A DNA stretch of 50,381 nt, from contig CAZGMS010000034.1 in assembly GCA_964526915.1 (NCBI GenBank), positions 1-50,381 of the forward strand. Reading direction: 5' to 3'. Below, piece by piece: positions 41,597 to 49,764 of the stretch. This DNA comes from JAHJDR01 sp964526915 (GTDB taxonomy: Bacteria > UBA10199 > JADGCS01). The first letter of the stretch is position 1; each line of letters begins with the position of its first letter. The notes below the pieces were generated by a model, which was given only the letters and a program-made list of their open reading frames with translations, made no database searches and had not been told where the DNA came from. Position numbers and translations under genes: made by a program.

Positions 41597-42231
41597 ATAA
41601 CTGCGGATTGAATTTCTTCGATCACTGTCTCGTGGCGACTCACAACCACAATCAAAGAATCCAGTTTGGATTCAATGCGCTCATGCTCAGCAGTATTTTC
41701 TAACATCATCCTTTCATGCTCGGCATTATTCTCAGCTCTCATTTGTTCATGCTCAGCTTGATTCTCAGCTCTCATTTGTTCATGCTCGGCCTTATTCTCA
41801 GCCCTCAGATTTTCAAGAGCAGTCATGAATTCTGCTCTTATTTGAGCATGTTCTGCCGCGTTTTCAGACTTCATCTGTTGATGTTCGGCCTTATTCTCGG
41901 CTCTCATTTGCTCATGCTCGGCTTTATTCTCTTCCAATAGTTTGCTATGATAGGTAAGCACCGACTCAACATTATCAATTCTGGCCCCCAGATCGTCTCT
42001 GACTTGTCTGACTTCCTGTTTGATCACATCGTGCAAACCCATGACCTGTTCAGCCACAAACTTGAAATCGGATTTAAGTTCTTCGATCAGAATGGCATTG
42101 TAATGGGCAACGGATTCTGATCCATTCAGTGAACCTTTTTTCGCTTTCTCATTTCTTTGTTTTGTTGACCGAACCCTATTGACAGATAATACAGTTTTTT
42201 TGACGCCCTTTTTTGTGGCAGACTTTTTCAT
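41593..42231 (-). CDS. Coiled-coil protein with 11-residue repeats
   Basis: A 212-residue protein. A basic N-terminus (MKKSATKKGVKKT) resembles H1-like Lys tails. From about residue 100 to 190 there are about eight 11-residue repeats of the form KAEHEQMRAEN, a hendecad pattern typical of long right-handed or straight coiled coils. GGGAG 5 bp upstream selects ATG 42231. I recognise no family. Codons within the repeat vary (GAG/GAA, AAC/AAT), so it is an old repeat. It lies just downstream of the T3SS operon, separated from it by an inverted repeat; a link to secretion is possible but not shown. Confidence 0.75.
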   Translation of the reverse strand: MKKSATKKGVKKTVLSVNRVRSTKQRNEKAKKGSLNGSESVAHYNAILIEELKSDFKFVAEQVMGLHDVIKQEVRQVRDDLGARIDNVESVLTYHSKLLEENKAEHEQMRAENKAEHQQMKSENAAEHAQIRAEFMTALENLRAENKAEHEQMRAENQAEHEQMRAENNAEHERMMLENTAEHERIESKLDSLIVVVSRHETVIEEIQSAVI

Positions 42232-42271
42232 AACACTCCCAACAATTTTCTTGTTTACGCTTACCGGCCTA

Positions 42272-42326
42272 CTTAATGAATTTCGGGGTGTCAACATGTG
42301 ATAGGCAACTTGCGAAATTCATTAAG
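42272..42326. repeat. 13-bp perfect inverted repeat bounding the T3SS operon end
   Basis: CTTAATGAATTTC (42272-42284) and GAAATTCATTAAG (42314-42326) flank a 29-bp centre and directly abut the stop of the M15 peptidase gene. Followed by T residues on the plus strand, it could act as a terminator for plus transcripts. On the minus strand it lacks a T tract. It may instead mark an insertion boundary. Confidence 0.6.
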
Positions 42327-43289
42327 CTATAATTTTTTTTTAGAAAGCAACGCCCAAACTGCCTCTAGTTCACACTGGTCCCACGCCTGTTGACATTCGC
42401 TGATCGTGACTGCGTGAGGGTATTCAAAATGCAAATGCGTCGCTGTGGGATTCAAACTACTCCTCACAAAAAGGCCCTGTGCTTCTGCCAAATTCATCAA
42501 AATGATTTTATTGAGCACCAAAAGTGTTTTGTTGGTGTCTGCAGTGACTGCAAAATCAATATCCACAGCCAACCCGTAATTGTGAAATGAGCCTCCCTTG
42601 GGGTCATCTCGATACGCATCCAAGACGCGAACAGTCACGTTTTGCTCCGATGCTCTGGCAAGCAGTTTTTTGATCTTGATCAGAAAAGGCGGATAGATTT
42701 TCTCGCATAGCAACAGCCCAAAAGGGTCGGCAGACAACCGGCGAGGGGATTTTTTGTGAGCTGTTTTGCTGTTCGGTGGATGATTGATCAATTCGGCTGG
42801 GGTCTGGCAAACAACAGGCACGTGCGCCAATTGCCCATTGGGAGAATGTCTGGACGAGGCCCAGTCGTGATTTGCAGCGGGATCGTTTTGTGATACGTCT
42901 CGCGCCACCACCTTGGCGGTTTCACCACCCTCATCGGCTGATGTTTTTGATGACACACGACTGATTTTGGTTTTGTTTTCTCTGGACAAAAGCATCTGTG
43001 TCAATAACTCCGGATTTTCGCCCAAATGAGTTTTGACTGCGGTAAAGAGCCTGACCATATCGCGATCGCCAAGCGGTGTCTTCTGGGTTTGTAAAAATTG
43101 TTCAATGTGTGTCAGCAAAACCTGACCGGTCAGTTGCGGGTCAGCCACGAGGGTCATGAGCCCCGCCACGAAGTTCATGGCTTTATCGGCCTTCCCCGTC
43201 CCCACCCCCGATAAGGCCGTGAGAACCATGTTGGAAATGTTTGCGGTGTGCATACTGATTATTGCCAGTTCACTCTTTGCAAGAGACAC
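42327..43289 (-). CDS. M15-type peptidoglycan peptidase in the T3SS operon
   Basis: A 320-residue protein. The C-terminal ~120 residues are an M15 (VanY/endolysin L5-like) zinc peptidase: SFHNYGLAVDID supplies the S-x-H-x-x-G-x-A-x-D ligands, and THLHFEYP supplies the last His. The N-terminal ~110 residues are helical and unlike any family I know, followed by a low-complexity linker. No Sec signal peptide is visible, so it may be exported by the T3SS itself, as flagellar FlgJ is by its own apparatus. A local peptidoglycan-cutting role for the needle complex is inference. The start is uncertain (GTG 43289 with AAGG directly before, or ATG 43253). It is the last gene of the operon. Confidence 0.78.
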   Translation of the reverse strand: MSLAKSELAIISMHTANISNMVLTALSGVGTGKADKAMNFVAGLMTLVADPQLTGQVLLTHIEQFLQTQKTPLGDRDMVRLFTAVKTHLGENPELLTQMLLSRENKTKISRVSSKTSADEGGETAKVVARDVSQNDPAANHDWASSRHSPNGQLAHVPVVCQTPAELINHPPNSKTAHKKSPRRLSADPFGLLLCEKIYPPFLIKIKKLLARASEQNVTVRVLDAYRDDPKGGSFHNYGLAVDIDFAVTADTNKTLLVLNKIILMNLAEAQGLFVRSSLNPTATHLHFEYPHAVTISECQQAWDQCELEAVWALLSKKKL

Positions 43290-43295
43290 CCTTCG

Positions 43296-44624
43296 CTACA
43301 CTTTCAGCGAATACTTACCAAAAATGGTCACTGTTGGGGTTAATCCTACTCCGTTAATTTTGTCTGTACCGTTCCCTACGTCAAATTTGTCCTTTAACTT
43401 ATTACCTGAATAAATATCATTGCCATCTCCACCATCCAGCGTATTATTACCCGACCACCCAATCAGCGCATCATCTCCTCCATTTCCATATACATGATCA
43501 TTGCCAGCACCTGCTTTTAATACATCGTTCCCATCATTTCCTCGTAGGTGATCATCTCCAGCGCCACCCTCGACCCAATCATTGCCGCTCCCACCTGCAA
43601 TATAATCGGCTCCACCACCACCCTTGATCGTATCATTTCCACTACCACCATTGAGTACTGTCTTGAGTGCTATATCATTAGCTATCTCAATATTATCGTT
43701 ACCAACTTGACCGTTCACAATTATTTTGCCCACATTCTGATCAGAAATGCGCGTTTGCTTTCCATTTATTGTTACAAGATAACCACTCGTGGTTTTTGTG
43801 ACCTTGATTTCATCATTGGCATTCGTACCATTGATCCTGAGCACACCGTTTACCAGCGAAACCGGCGCGGATGGATCCGTTGGCATTGGATTGGTTGTAG
43901 AGATCGGTGCCAATGTGGGTGACGGTGCTGGCTTACAAGGGGGAACCGGATTCGTTATAGGATTTATCACAACAGGTTTTTGAGTTACAACCGGTGCTGT
44001 AGGCACTGGCGATTTAATTGGCTTTGGTATTATAAATGCTGGTTTTGTATTTCCATAAATCTCGTCATTACCCCCACCTCCTGTGATGACATCTGTATCT
44101 TCTCCGCCCTCAATGAAATCATCGCCCACTCCTCCATTCAATACGTCGCTCCCTTCATTTCCCATTATTTTATCTTTGCCATCTCCGCCTGATATGGTGT
44201 CGTCGCCAGAACCAGCCAGCACAACATCATTGCCTTTTCCAGCCTCGACAGTATCATTGCCATCACCAGCATCGATAAAATCATTTCCATCCCCACCCAT
44301 AATAACATCATTGCCACCTTTACCCAGAAGTTTAACATCCAGCAGTAACCCACTATGAATTGTAATATTATCATTGCCTGCTTCACCTTGAACAAGCAAA
44401 CTCTGCATTTGTGTATAGGAAACTGTATCAAGCAATTGACCATTCACAACAATGTTGACCATTTTCTTGCCGTCAATTGTAGTAGCCATCGCCTCAATTT
44501 GATCATCTGCGCTTGATCCCCTTATGAGATATTTCCCATCAATAAAGGATGTTTCAAGGTTATCATTTTTCCCCACTTCGAGTCTCACTGCGTAATTCTG
44601 GTTCACTTGATTGATTGTTTGCAT
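43296..44624 (-). CDS. RTX-repeat calcium-binding protein with duplicated module
   Basis: A 442-residue protein with two arrays of G-G-x-G-x-D-x-(I/L/V)-x nonapeptides at residues ~100-195 and ~330-415, which fold into Ca2+-filled parallel beta rolls. A Pro-rich linker (~200-250) joins them. Each array is preceded by a similar ~80-residue region containing NGQ and GNDNI(T/E)I, so the whole unit appears duplicated. No Sec signal peptide and no adjacent type I secretion genes are seen. GAGAGG precedes the ATG. It lies inside the T3SS substrate operon, suggesting export by the T3SS or surface association with it (inference). Confidence 0.88.
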   Translation of the reverse strand: MQTINQVNQNYAVRLEVGKNDNLETSFIDGKYLIRGSSADDQIEAMATTIDGKKMVNIVVNGQLLDTVSYTQMQSLLVQGEAGNDNITIHSGLLLDVKLLGKGGNDVIMGGDGNDFIDAGDGNDTVEAGKGNDVVLAGSGDDTISGGDGKDKIMGNEGSDVLNGGVGDDFIEGGEDTDVITGGGGNDEIYGNTKPAFIIPKPIKSPVPTAPVVTQKPVVINPITNPVPPCKPAPSPTLAPISTTNPMPTDPSAPVSLVNGVLRINGTNANDEIKVTKTTSGYLVTINGKQTRISDQNVGKIIVNGQVGNDNIEIANDIALKTVLNGGSGNDTIKGGGGADYIAGGSGNDWVEGGAGDDHLRGNDGNDVLKAGAGNDHVYGNGGDDALIGWSGNNTLDGGDGNDIYSGNKLKDKFDVGNGTDKINGVGLTPTVTIFGKYSLKV

Positions 44625-44645
44625 AATATGATCCTCTCTCCATTG

Positions 44646-45197
44646 TTAACAACTAACGGCCACAGAACCACTATCCTGCTGATTGTCTATTGATTTACTG
44701 ATTCTCTGCGTTACGGCCTGTTTGCTGGAGCGTGCTGACTCGGCATCATCGGCGTATAACTGAGATCGATTTCCCTCATATTCTGCGAGTTTTTTATAAT
44801 CCTCTGCCGCAATCTGTGCCTCCCCCGCATTTTTCGCAAAGGGGTCCTGGGATTGAAGCAACTTCGTAATGCCCGACAAGGCTGTACTGACGGCTGTACC
44901 TAGCCCTGGCACAACTGTATTTAAATACTGGGCGGCTTGAGACAATAGACTTCCAACAACGCCGACAATCGCATTGAAAAAACCAGATTTGCGTGTTTGA
45001 CTTTGGGAATCTTTAAGCTTGTCGATGTTATTATCGAGCATGTTCATACGCTTTTGAAAGTGCGCGTTTTTCATTGCCCGATTATTTTTTATTTGTTCAG
45101 AATATGACTTTTGTTCCTCCGCCATCAAAACATCCACATTCGTCCCTTGACCACCTACGGTCATCCCTGACCCTGCTGCTACTGTTGATATTGACAT
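44646..45197 (-). CDS. Translocator-like T3SS secreted protein
   Basis: A 183-residue protein. It has a Gly/Ser/Thr-rich N-terminus without signal peptide, a charged helical segment (residues ~35-70), and one long hydrophobic stretch (about 75-115, starting FFNAIVGVVGSLLSQ). An amphipathic helical C-terminal half ends QQDSGSVAVSC. This layout, a single hydrophobic segment between coiled-coil regions, is that of SctB/SctE-type pore proteins (YopD, EspB class). I claim only similarity of architecture, not of sequence. Gap to the next gene upstream is 14 bp. Confidence 0.6.
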   Translation of the reverse strand: MSISTVAAGSGMTVGGQGTNVDVLMAEEQKSYSEQIKNNRAMKNAHFQKRMNMLDNNIDKLKDSQSQTRKSGFFNAIVGVVGSLLSQAAQYLNTVVPGLGTAVSTALSGITKLLQSQDPFAKNAGEAQIAAEDYKKLAEYEGNRSQLYADDAESARSSKQAVTQRISKSIDNQQDSGSVAVSC

Positions 45198-45211
45198 ACA
45201 GTCTCCTTGTT

Positions 45212-45739
45212 TTAAACATTACCCACTTGATGAACACTGTTTCCAATGTCATCCAACATTTTTAAAATGGTATTAACCTGTTGTTGTACCGATTGTTCTT
45301 GAGAATCCAAAGACGCCACATTGTCTGTCAGGTACTTTTTAACACCCTCGATAGCCCTCATAATACCCTGTTCATCAATTTTTAATCCCGTCAGTTTCCC
45401 CTGTTTTTTTGCCTCTTCGATGTTTTTTAAGGCACTTCCTAACCCAATATCCAATTTACCAAGCGATAATAGGGAGAGAGGTTTGGAGATAAAATCAAGA
45501 ACCTTGGCGATTGGCTTTAAAATCTTAATGCATTTGCCACCACCTCCTGCGACTCCTCGCAGTTGTTCCTCAAGATTTTTGATTCTCTCCGCCCGTTTCG
45601 TTTTAAGTGCATTTCTCTCGGATTGAATACAAGCTTTGATCACTTTTTTGTCGTTGATATCGCCATCGCTCAAATCATTCATAACATTATTCGCCAATCC
45701 TTCGATATCAATTGAGTTTGTGCTGTTAGTTGTAATCAT
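45212..45739 (-). CDS. Predicted T3SS secreted helical protein
   Basis: A 175-residue protein with an Asn/Ser/Thr-rich N-terminus, coiled-coil flanks and a moderately hydrophobic centre (KILKPIAKVLDFISKPLSLL, about residues 75-100). The end is helical (QEQSVQQQVNTILKMLDDI). GGGAGG 6 bp upstream fixes the start at 45739. I recognise no family. Its position between EspA-like and translocator-like genes and its similar composition suggest a second translocator, a secreted substrate or a chaperone. Confidence 0.6.
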   Translation of the reverse strand: MITTNSTNSIDIEGLANNVMNDLSDGDINDKKVIKACIQSERNALKTKRAERIKNLEEQLRGVAGGGGKCIKILKPIAKVLDFISKPLSLLSLGKLDIGLGSALKNIEEAKKQGKLTGLKIDEQGIMRAIEGVKKYLTDNVASLDSQEQSVQQQVNTILKMLDDIGNSVHQVGNV

Positions 45740-45756
45740 GATTACCTCCCCATACA

Positions 45757-46359
45757 TTATCCAATATTCCTGACTATCGTACCGACACAATCCTCTTGCT
45801 TTTTCACGATATTAGAAATGGTTTCGAAACAGATTTTGCGTTGGTTGGTCAATGACTGCAAACTCACACTCATCAATTCTGTTTGTTCATTAAGTGAATC
45901 AAGTTTCTGTTTATAGATCTCGATTTTCTTTTCGATAACTTCCTTGGAAACATGTGTATGGGAAGTCCCCTTGACTTTTTGAGACTCAAAATCTGTTGTT
46001 TTTGTTTTGCAAACATCTTCAACTTCCCCAGTTTCTACATCGCCAACAAATTCTTTGTCGTCCTGAAGATATTCCTTTTCATCGGAATTGAGGGTCACAG
46101 CATCTTTTTCGTTTTTGCCATCAAATTTGATTTTTTTCGTTTCTCGACACAGCATATTGGTCATTTTTTCGATCACTTCACGATAGGCCTTTTTGACTTT
46201 GGTCGTCATCTTGATCTGGCTGGCCATGCCTTTCAGTTGGTCGTCATATTCCTGCACCAACAACATCTGTACAGATGTCATGAGATCAACTCCGTTCATG
46301 ACCGATGAATCGGTTATTCCAGTGGCTTTGATTTCGGTTGGCATGACATTGCTAAACAT
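45757..46359 (-). CDS. EspA/SseB-like T3SS secreted protein (paralogue 2)
   Basis: A 200-residue protein related to the next gene upstream. Both have an N-terminal helix of the type SVQMLLVQEYDDQLKGMASQ, a variable acidic middle, and a C-terminal coiled coil (QKLDSLNEQTELMSVSLQSL then NQRKICFETISNIVKK). The helix-variable-helix layout, with an N-x-x-x-E...L-x-x-x-R pattern near the C-terminus, resembles the EspA/SseB filament or tip proteins of type III systems. This is my reading of the pattern and needs a profile or structure search. AAGGAG before the ATG at 46359 fixes the start. Confidence 0.6.
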   Translation of the reverse strand: MFSNVMPTEIKATGITDSSVMNGVDLMTSVQMLLVQEYDDQLKGMASQIKMTTKVKKAYREVIEKMTNMLCRETKKIKFDGKNEKDAVTLNSDEKEYLQDDKEFVGDVETGEVEDVCKTKTTDFESQKVKGTSHTHVSKEVIEKKIEIYKQKLDSLNEQTELMSVSLQSLTNQRKICFETISNIVKKQEDCVGTIVRNIG

Positions 46360-46399
46360 ATTAACTCCTTTTGCCTTTGCCAAGACAAAGGCTATTTGA

Positions 46400-46960
46400 T
46401 TATTTAAAATTACCAATAATCTGTTTCATGCAATCGTTCTGACTCGCATACAAATTGGACAACAACATGAGAGCCTGATTTCTCTTGGCCACTAATTGTT
46501 GAACATTGATCATGGTCATTTCGGATTGGCTGTTCAGGGTCTCCAAGCGCTCTTTGCGTACCTCAACGGCATTTTTTACAGAATCCGTAAGCTGTGCTTT
46601 ATCAACATAATAACCTATCACATTGCCACCGCTATCCTTGATGGGCATGGCTGTTTCTGTCACATTAATTTTCTGCGCCTGTTCGACAGTCAATTCCACG
46701 CAATCAACGCCTTCTTGTACCGTTGTTGATGGCAACGCCGAGTATGACTGGATTTCCTCGATCTCTTTGCGAATGTTTTGTTTTTCGTTTAATTCGGATT
46801 TCATTTGATTGGAAATATCGGAAAGTTGCGTATCGTAATCTTCTATCATGGAGGCACTCAGCACCTGCTGAACTGTCGCGTCATTCTGCGTTGTAGCCAA
46901 TTGTGGTGCCGTTATGACTGACGTTGCAATGTAACCTGAGCCTATTTGTTGATTATACAT
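46400..46960 (-). CDS. EspA/SseB-like T3SS secreted protein (paralogue 1)
   Basis: A 186-residue protein with an Ala/Thr/Gln-rich N-terminus without signal peptide, a first coiled coil (SMIEDYDTQLSDISNQMKSE) and a middle domain with a YYVDKAQLTDS strand. The second coiled coil reads ERLETLNSQSEMTMINVQQL then AKRNQALMLLSNLYASQ. It aligns with the 45757 protein at both ends and shares the EspA-like pattern. GAGG 7 bp before the ATG supports the start. The gene is second in the operon, after the 97-residue protein. Confidence 0.62.
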   Translation of the reverse strand: MYNQQIGSGYIATSVITAPQLATTQNDATVQQVLSASMIEDYDTQLSDISNQMKSELNEKQNIRKEIEEIQSYSALPSTTVQEGVDCVELTVEQAQKINVTETAMPIKDSGGNVIGYYVDKAQLTDSVKNAVEVRKERLETLNSQSEMTMINVQQLVAKRNQALMLLSNLYASQNDCMKQIIGNFK

Positions 46961-46981
46961 ATCGACCTCTTCTAAAAAATG

Positions 46982-47275
46982 TTACACTCGAATTCCCCTT
47001 AAAGCGCCAAGGTTCACAGATTTATAGGAACCCTGTTTTTCACGAAGTTTTGTTTCGACCGCCATCTTCGCCTCGGCCAGTTTTTGTTCCCACACCTTTT
47101 TATCGATCCCACTCTTGGCGACATATTCGTTGATCTTGGCAAAGAAATCCTTGGGCGTGGTACCAAGCTCTTTCCACAACCAGTGATTCTCAAATTCCTT
47201 CTGTTCCTTTTGATACTGCTTGAGCACTTGCTCAATGCGATCGTCTGTGTGGTTTTGTTGTTGCCCTGTATTCAT
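46982..47275 (-). CDS. Small helical protein, first gene of the T3SS substrate operon
   Basis: A 97-residue, Gln/Glu/Lys-rich, fully helical protein (RIEQVLKQYQKEQKEFENHW, then KVWEQKLAEAKMAVETKL). It is small and charged like T3SS class II chaperones or needle co-chaperones, but no signature is recognisable. It starts 13 bp after a -24/-12 box identical in spacing to that of sctV, which ties it to the secretion system. AAGG lies directly before the ATG. Confidence 0.65.
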   Translation of the reverse strand: MNTGQQQNHTDDRIEQVLKQYQKEQKEFENHWLWKELGTTPKDFFAKINEYVAKSGIDKKVWEQKLAEAKMAVETKLREKQGSYKSVNLGALRGIRV

Positions 47276-47288
47276 GCCTTAGGGATAT

Positions 47289-47303
47289 TCAAGGATCGTG
47301 CCA
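47289..47303 (-). promoter_or_regulatory. sigma-54-like -24/-12 box upstream of the T3SS substrate operon
   Basis: The minus strand reads TGGCACGATCCTTGA (consensus TGGCACG-N4-TTGC; the -12 dinucleotide is GA rather than GC). An upstream stretch (CAAAATTAT...TTCCG...TTTT) is shared with the sctV copy. The box ends 13 bp before the ATG, so a canonical start would leave a leader of only about 2 nt. Confidence 0.65.
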
Positions 47304-47360
47304 AAACACGGAAAATAATTTTGCCAGTCTTATTCGTTTGTTACTGATTTTGTCTTGAAT

Positions 47361-47371
47361 GAGACTGTCTC
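47361..47371. promoter_or_regulatory. GAGAC-T-GTCTC palindrome upstream of the T3SS operon
   Basis: An 11-bp palindrome lies about 60 bp upstream of the -24 box. GTCTCAGGGACTGTTCC and AAGACAGT words near 49770-49802 upstream of sctV are similar, so an activator half-site is possible. Confidence 0.4.
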
Positions 47372-47382
47372 AAATCTCACAC

Positions 47383-47410
47383 ACCGTCCCAGCTGTGGGA
47401 CGGTTTTTTT
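47383..47410 (+). terminator. Hairpin with T tract; terminator on plus strand or activator palindrome
   Basis: CCGTCCCA and TGGGACGG flank a GCTG loop, followed by TTTTTTT on the plus strand. No plus-strand gene lies upstream to need a terminator. The palindrome is about 80 bp upstream of the -24 box of the minus-strand operon, and CCGTCCCA recurs at 49765-49772 upstream of sctV. An enhancer-binding site for a sigma-54 activator is therefore an equally good reading. Confidence 0.6.
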
Positions 47411-47435
47411 GTCGTGGTGGGACGGGGGGCCTAAG

Positions 47436-47545
47436 GAACGAATGGACGACAGCCAACGGCCAAACATTTTTCTCTGAGCGTCAGCCGCAGACAATTGACC
47501 GTTAGCCTTCCCCTTTGAGCTTCTTGCCCTGAGCTTGTCGAAGGG
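47436..47545. repeat. Repeat-type intergenic DNA
   Basis: It holds AACGAATGGACGAC and GCCAACGGCCAA motifs of the short-period class. A copy of GCCCTGAGCTTGTCGAAGGG (47526-47545), part of the widespread CCTTCGACAAGCTCAGGGC palindrome family, also found at 29550-29595, lies here too. Confidence 0.6.
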
Positions 47546-47554
47546 TTGAACCCA

Positions 47555-49675
47555 TTACGCACTCATTACCATCTCGGGATAGTTGAGAGAAATGGTATCT
47601 TTTTGATCGATGAGGATCGTGGGTTCGATCTCCTGATACGAAAGGACCGAAACATCGGGCAATTCGAGCTCCAGCATCTTGCGCACATAACGCCTGATCT
47701 CGGGATTGGTTAAAACCACAACCTTCTTGGGCGAAGCCCGGTGACTACGGTACGCCAGCCGGGCAGCCCGTGTGATCGCCTCGATTCGGTTGGGAGGCAG
47801 GGTCAAAAAACAATCCTGGCCTGTTTTTTTGATGTGTTTGGCCACTTCTTCCTCGATCTCGGGATCGAGCCCAAAACACGACAACATGCCCGAGCGGTTG
47901 GTGTAACGATGCGTGATCTGCCGTTTGAGCCCCATCCGCACCAGTTCGGTCAAATCAACAGCGCTCTTATCCTCGGGACGAACGACTGTGAGTGTTTCCA
48001 AAAGCAGTCTAAAATCCTTGACCGAAACCCCTTCATCGACCAGCCTCTTGATAACCTCTGTGAGCTTTTGCACGGTCAACATGCGCGGGATCACCTCTCG
48101 CACCAAATCGGGATGTCGACGCTCAACATGAGACAGCACATCCTTCACCTCCTGCACCCCCACAAAATCACTCGCCTGTTTCACCACAACGCGGGCAATG
48201 TGTTTGAGCAGGACTTCCTCGGGAGAAAACGCGCGAATGCCATTGAGTCCCAAATTCTGTTGATGCCTGTTTTCAATCAACATCACCTTCGATCCGTGCA
48301 CGGTGTTGGTTTCCTTCGCCTCGTGTTCACTCATCAGCGTGTCCCAGTTCGGCAGTTGATCGTTTTTTTGCACCAGACAGTGTTCGGGAGACAGGAATCC
48401 CTCGTCCACAGGTATTTCGTAAATTTTGATGACATAGCGATCCTGCAACAACTCCTCATTCACCGCAATTTTCAGCTCCGGCAAGGGAATCCCCAGTCTT
48501 TGCGTGAGTTCCTGCCGCAACCGGGGGTATAAGTGGTTAAAACAGCGTCTCCACCGGTCATCGTGTAAAAAATCGTTGTACAATTTGGGACTGAGTTCCA
48601 ACAGCAGTGGAACAGCGTAACCCAATGACGCCTCATCGCTCTCTTCGCTCTGGTTCAAACGTTCCACCGATCCCATCGCGTGTTCCAATTTTCGCCTGCG
48701 CCACATGATCGTGAGTGACACGCCGCCCAAAACCAATGAAACGATCAGAAAATAGACAAAGGGAAAACCCGGGATCATGCCAATCAGCAAACTCATTCCC
48801 GCCACCATGAGCAACATTTTAGGCTGAACGAATATCTGTGCCCCAATCTCACTCCCCAAGGACTGCTGATTTCTATCGTCGGCCACCCGCGTCACAATGA
48901 AACCAGCCGCCAGCGAAACGAGCAGGGCCGGTATCTGCGTGACCAGCCCATCCCCAATAGTCAAAATGGAATACTGCTGGGCCGCCACTCCCACTTCCAG
49001 TCCACGTTGAAACACCCCGATGATGAGCCCGCCCATGATGTTGATGAAGGTGATCACGAACCCGGCAATGGTGTCGCCTTTGACAAACTTCATCGCGCCA
49101 TCCATCGAACCATAGAGCTTGGATTCCTTGATCAGGTCGTTGCGCCTATCGGCCGCCTGCTCGCTGGTGATGAGCCCCGCCCGCAGATCGGCGTCAATGC
49201 TCATTTGTTTACCGGGCAGGGCATCGAGTGTGAATCGGGCGGCCACCTCGGCCACGCGTTCCGCCCCCTTGGCCACCACAATAAACTGAATCACAAGCAA
49301 CACAAAAAAGATGATCACGCCCACCACAAAATTCCCTTCGGTCACAAAATAGCCAAAAGTGTTGATGATCTCACCAGCCTCACCGCGCGAGAGGATCAAA
49401 CGGGTGGAACTCACGTTAAGTCCCAACCGGAACAAGGTACAGATGAGCAAAAGAGAGGGAAAACTGGAAAGCTTCATGGGATGACTGATGGTGATGGCCA
49501 GCATCAGCACAATGAGCGCCCCTATGATGTTTATGGTGAGCAGGGCGTCCAGAATGGCTGGCTCAATCGGCCAGATCATGAGGGTCATGACAATCAAGAC
49601 CACACAGACCAACAGGATTTGGCCATACCGCGATAAAAAGCCCGTCACTTTATTTTCCAGGATTGTTTGGTTCAT
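47555..49675 (-). CDS. sctV: Type III secretion export gate protein SctV
   Basis: A 706-residue FHIPEP-family protein forming the nonameric ring of the export gate in the inner membrane. The first ~330 residues hold about seven transmembrane helices. FHIPEP signatures FRLGLNVSSTRLIL and DALPGKQMSIDADLRAG (about residue 155) are intact, and the C-terminal ~370 residues form the cytoplasmic substrate-docking ring. The nearest alternative is flagellar FlhA. Neighbouring EspA-like and translocator-like genes, the absence of flagellar genes and the length favour the injectisome version. AAGGAG before the ATG at 49675 and a -24/-12 box 13 bp upstream mark it as the first gene of its transcript. Confidence 0.93.
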   Translation of the reverse strand: MNQTILENKVTGFLSRYGQILLVCVVLIVMTLMIWPIEPAILDALLTINIIGALIVLMLAITISHPMKLSSFPSLLLICTLFRLGLNVSSTRLILSRGEAGEIINTFGYFVTEGNFVVGVIIFFVLLVIQFIVVAKGAERVAEVAARFTLDALPGKQMSIDADLRAGLITSEQAADRRNDLIKESKLYGSMDGAMKFVKGDTIAGFVITFINIMGGLIIGVFQRGLEVGVAAQQYSILTIGDGLVTQIPALLVSLAAGFIVTRVADDRNQQSLGSEIGAQIFVQPKMLLMVAGMSLLIGMIPGFPFVYFLIVSLVLGGVSLTIMWRRRKLEHAMGSVERLNQSEESDEASLGYAVPLLLELSPKLYNDFLHDDRWRRCFNHLYPRLRQELTQRLGIPLPELKIAVNEELLQDRYVIKIYEIPVDEGFLSPEHCLVQKNDQLPNWDTLMSEHEAKETNTVHGSKVMLIENRHQQNLGLNGIRAFSPEEVLLKHIARVVVKQASDFVGVQEVKDVLSHVERRHPDLVREVIPRMLTVQKLTEVIKRLVDEGVSVKDFRLLLETLTVVRPEDKSAVDLTELVRMGLKRQITHRYTNRSGMLSCFGLDPEIEEEVAKHIKKTGQDCFLTLPPNRIEAITRAARLAYRSHRASPKKVVVLTNPEIRRYVRKMLELELPDVSVLSYQEIEPTILIDQKDTISLNYPEMVMSA

Positions 49676-49688
49676 GCTCCTTCATAGA

Positions 49689-49703
49689 GCAAGGTCTGTG
49701 CCA
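49689..49703 (-). promoter_or_regulatory. sigma-54 promoter-like box upstream of sctV
   Basis: The minus strand reads TGGCACAGACCTTGC: GG and GC with exactly 10 bp between them, matching the sigma-54 consensus. A conserved A/T-rich block (CAAAATAATATTTCCG) lies just upstream, as in the 47289 copy. The distance to the ATG is 13 bp, as at the other operon. Confidence 0.7.
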
Positions 49704-49764
49704 AAATCGGAAATATTATTTTGATTGCGATTTCAATGGGTTGAAAATTTTCCCATCTCATTTC

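Noticed and set aside
47555..49675. FlhA (flagellar) as identity of the FHIPEP protein
   Set aside because: No flagellar genes are visible, and the adjacent operon carries EspA-like and translocator-like proteins. I keep some doubt because only this one apparatus gene is in the window.
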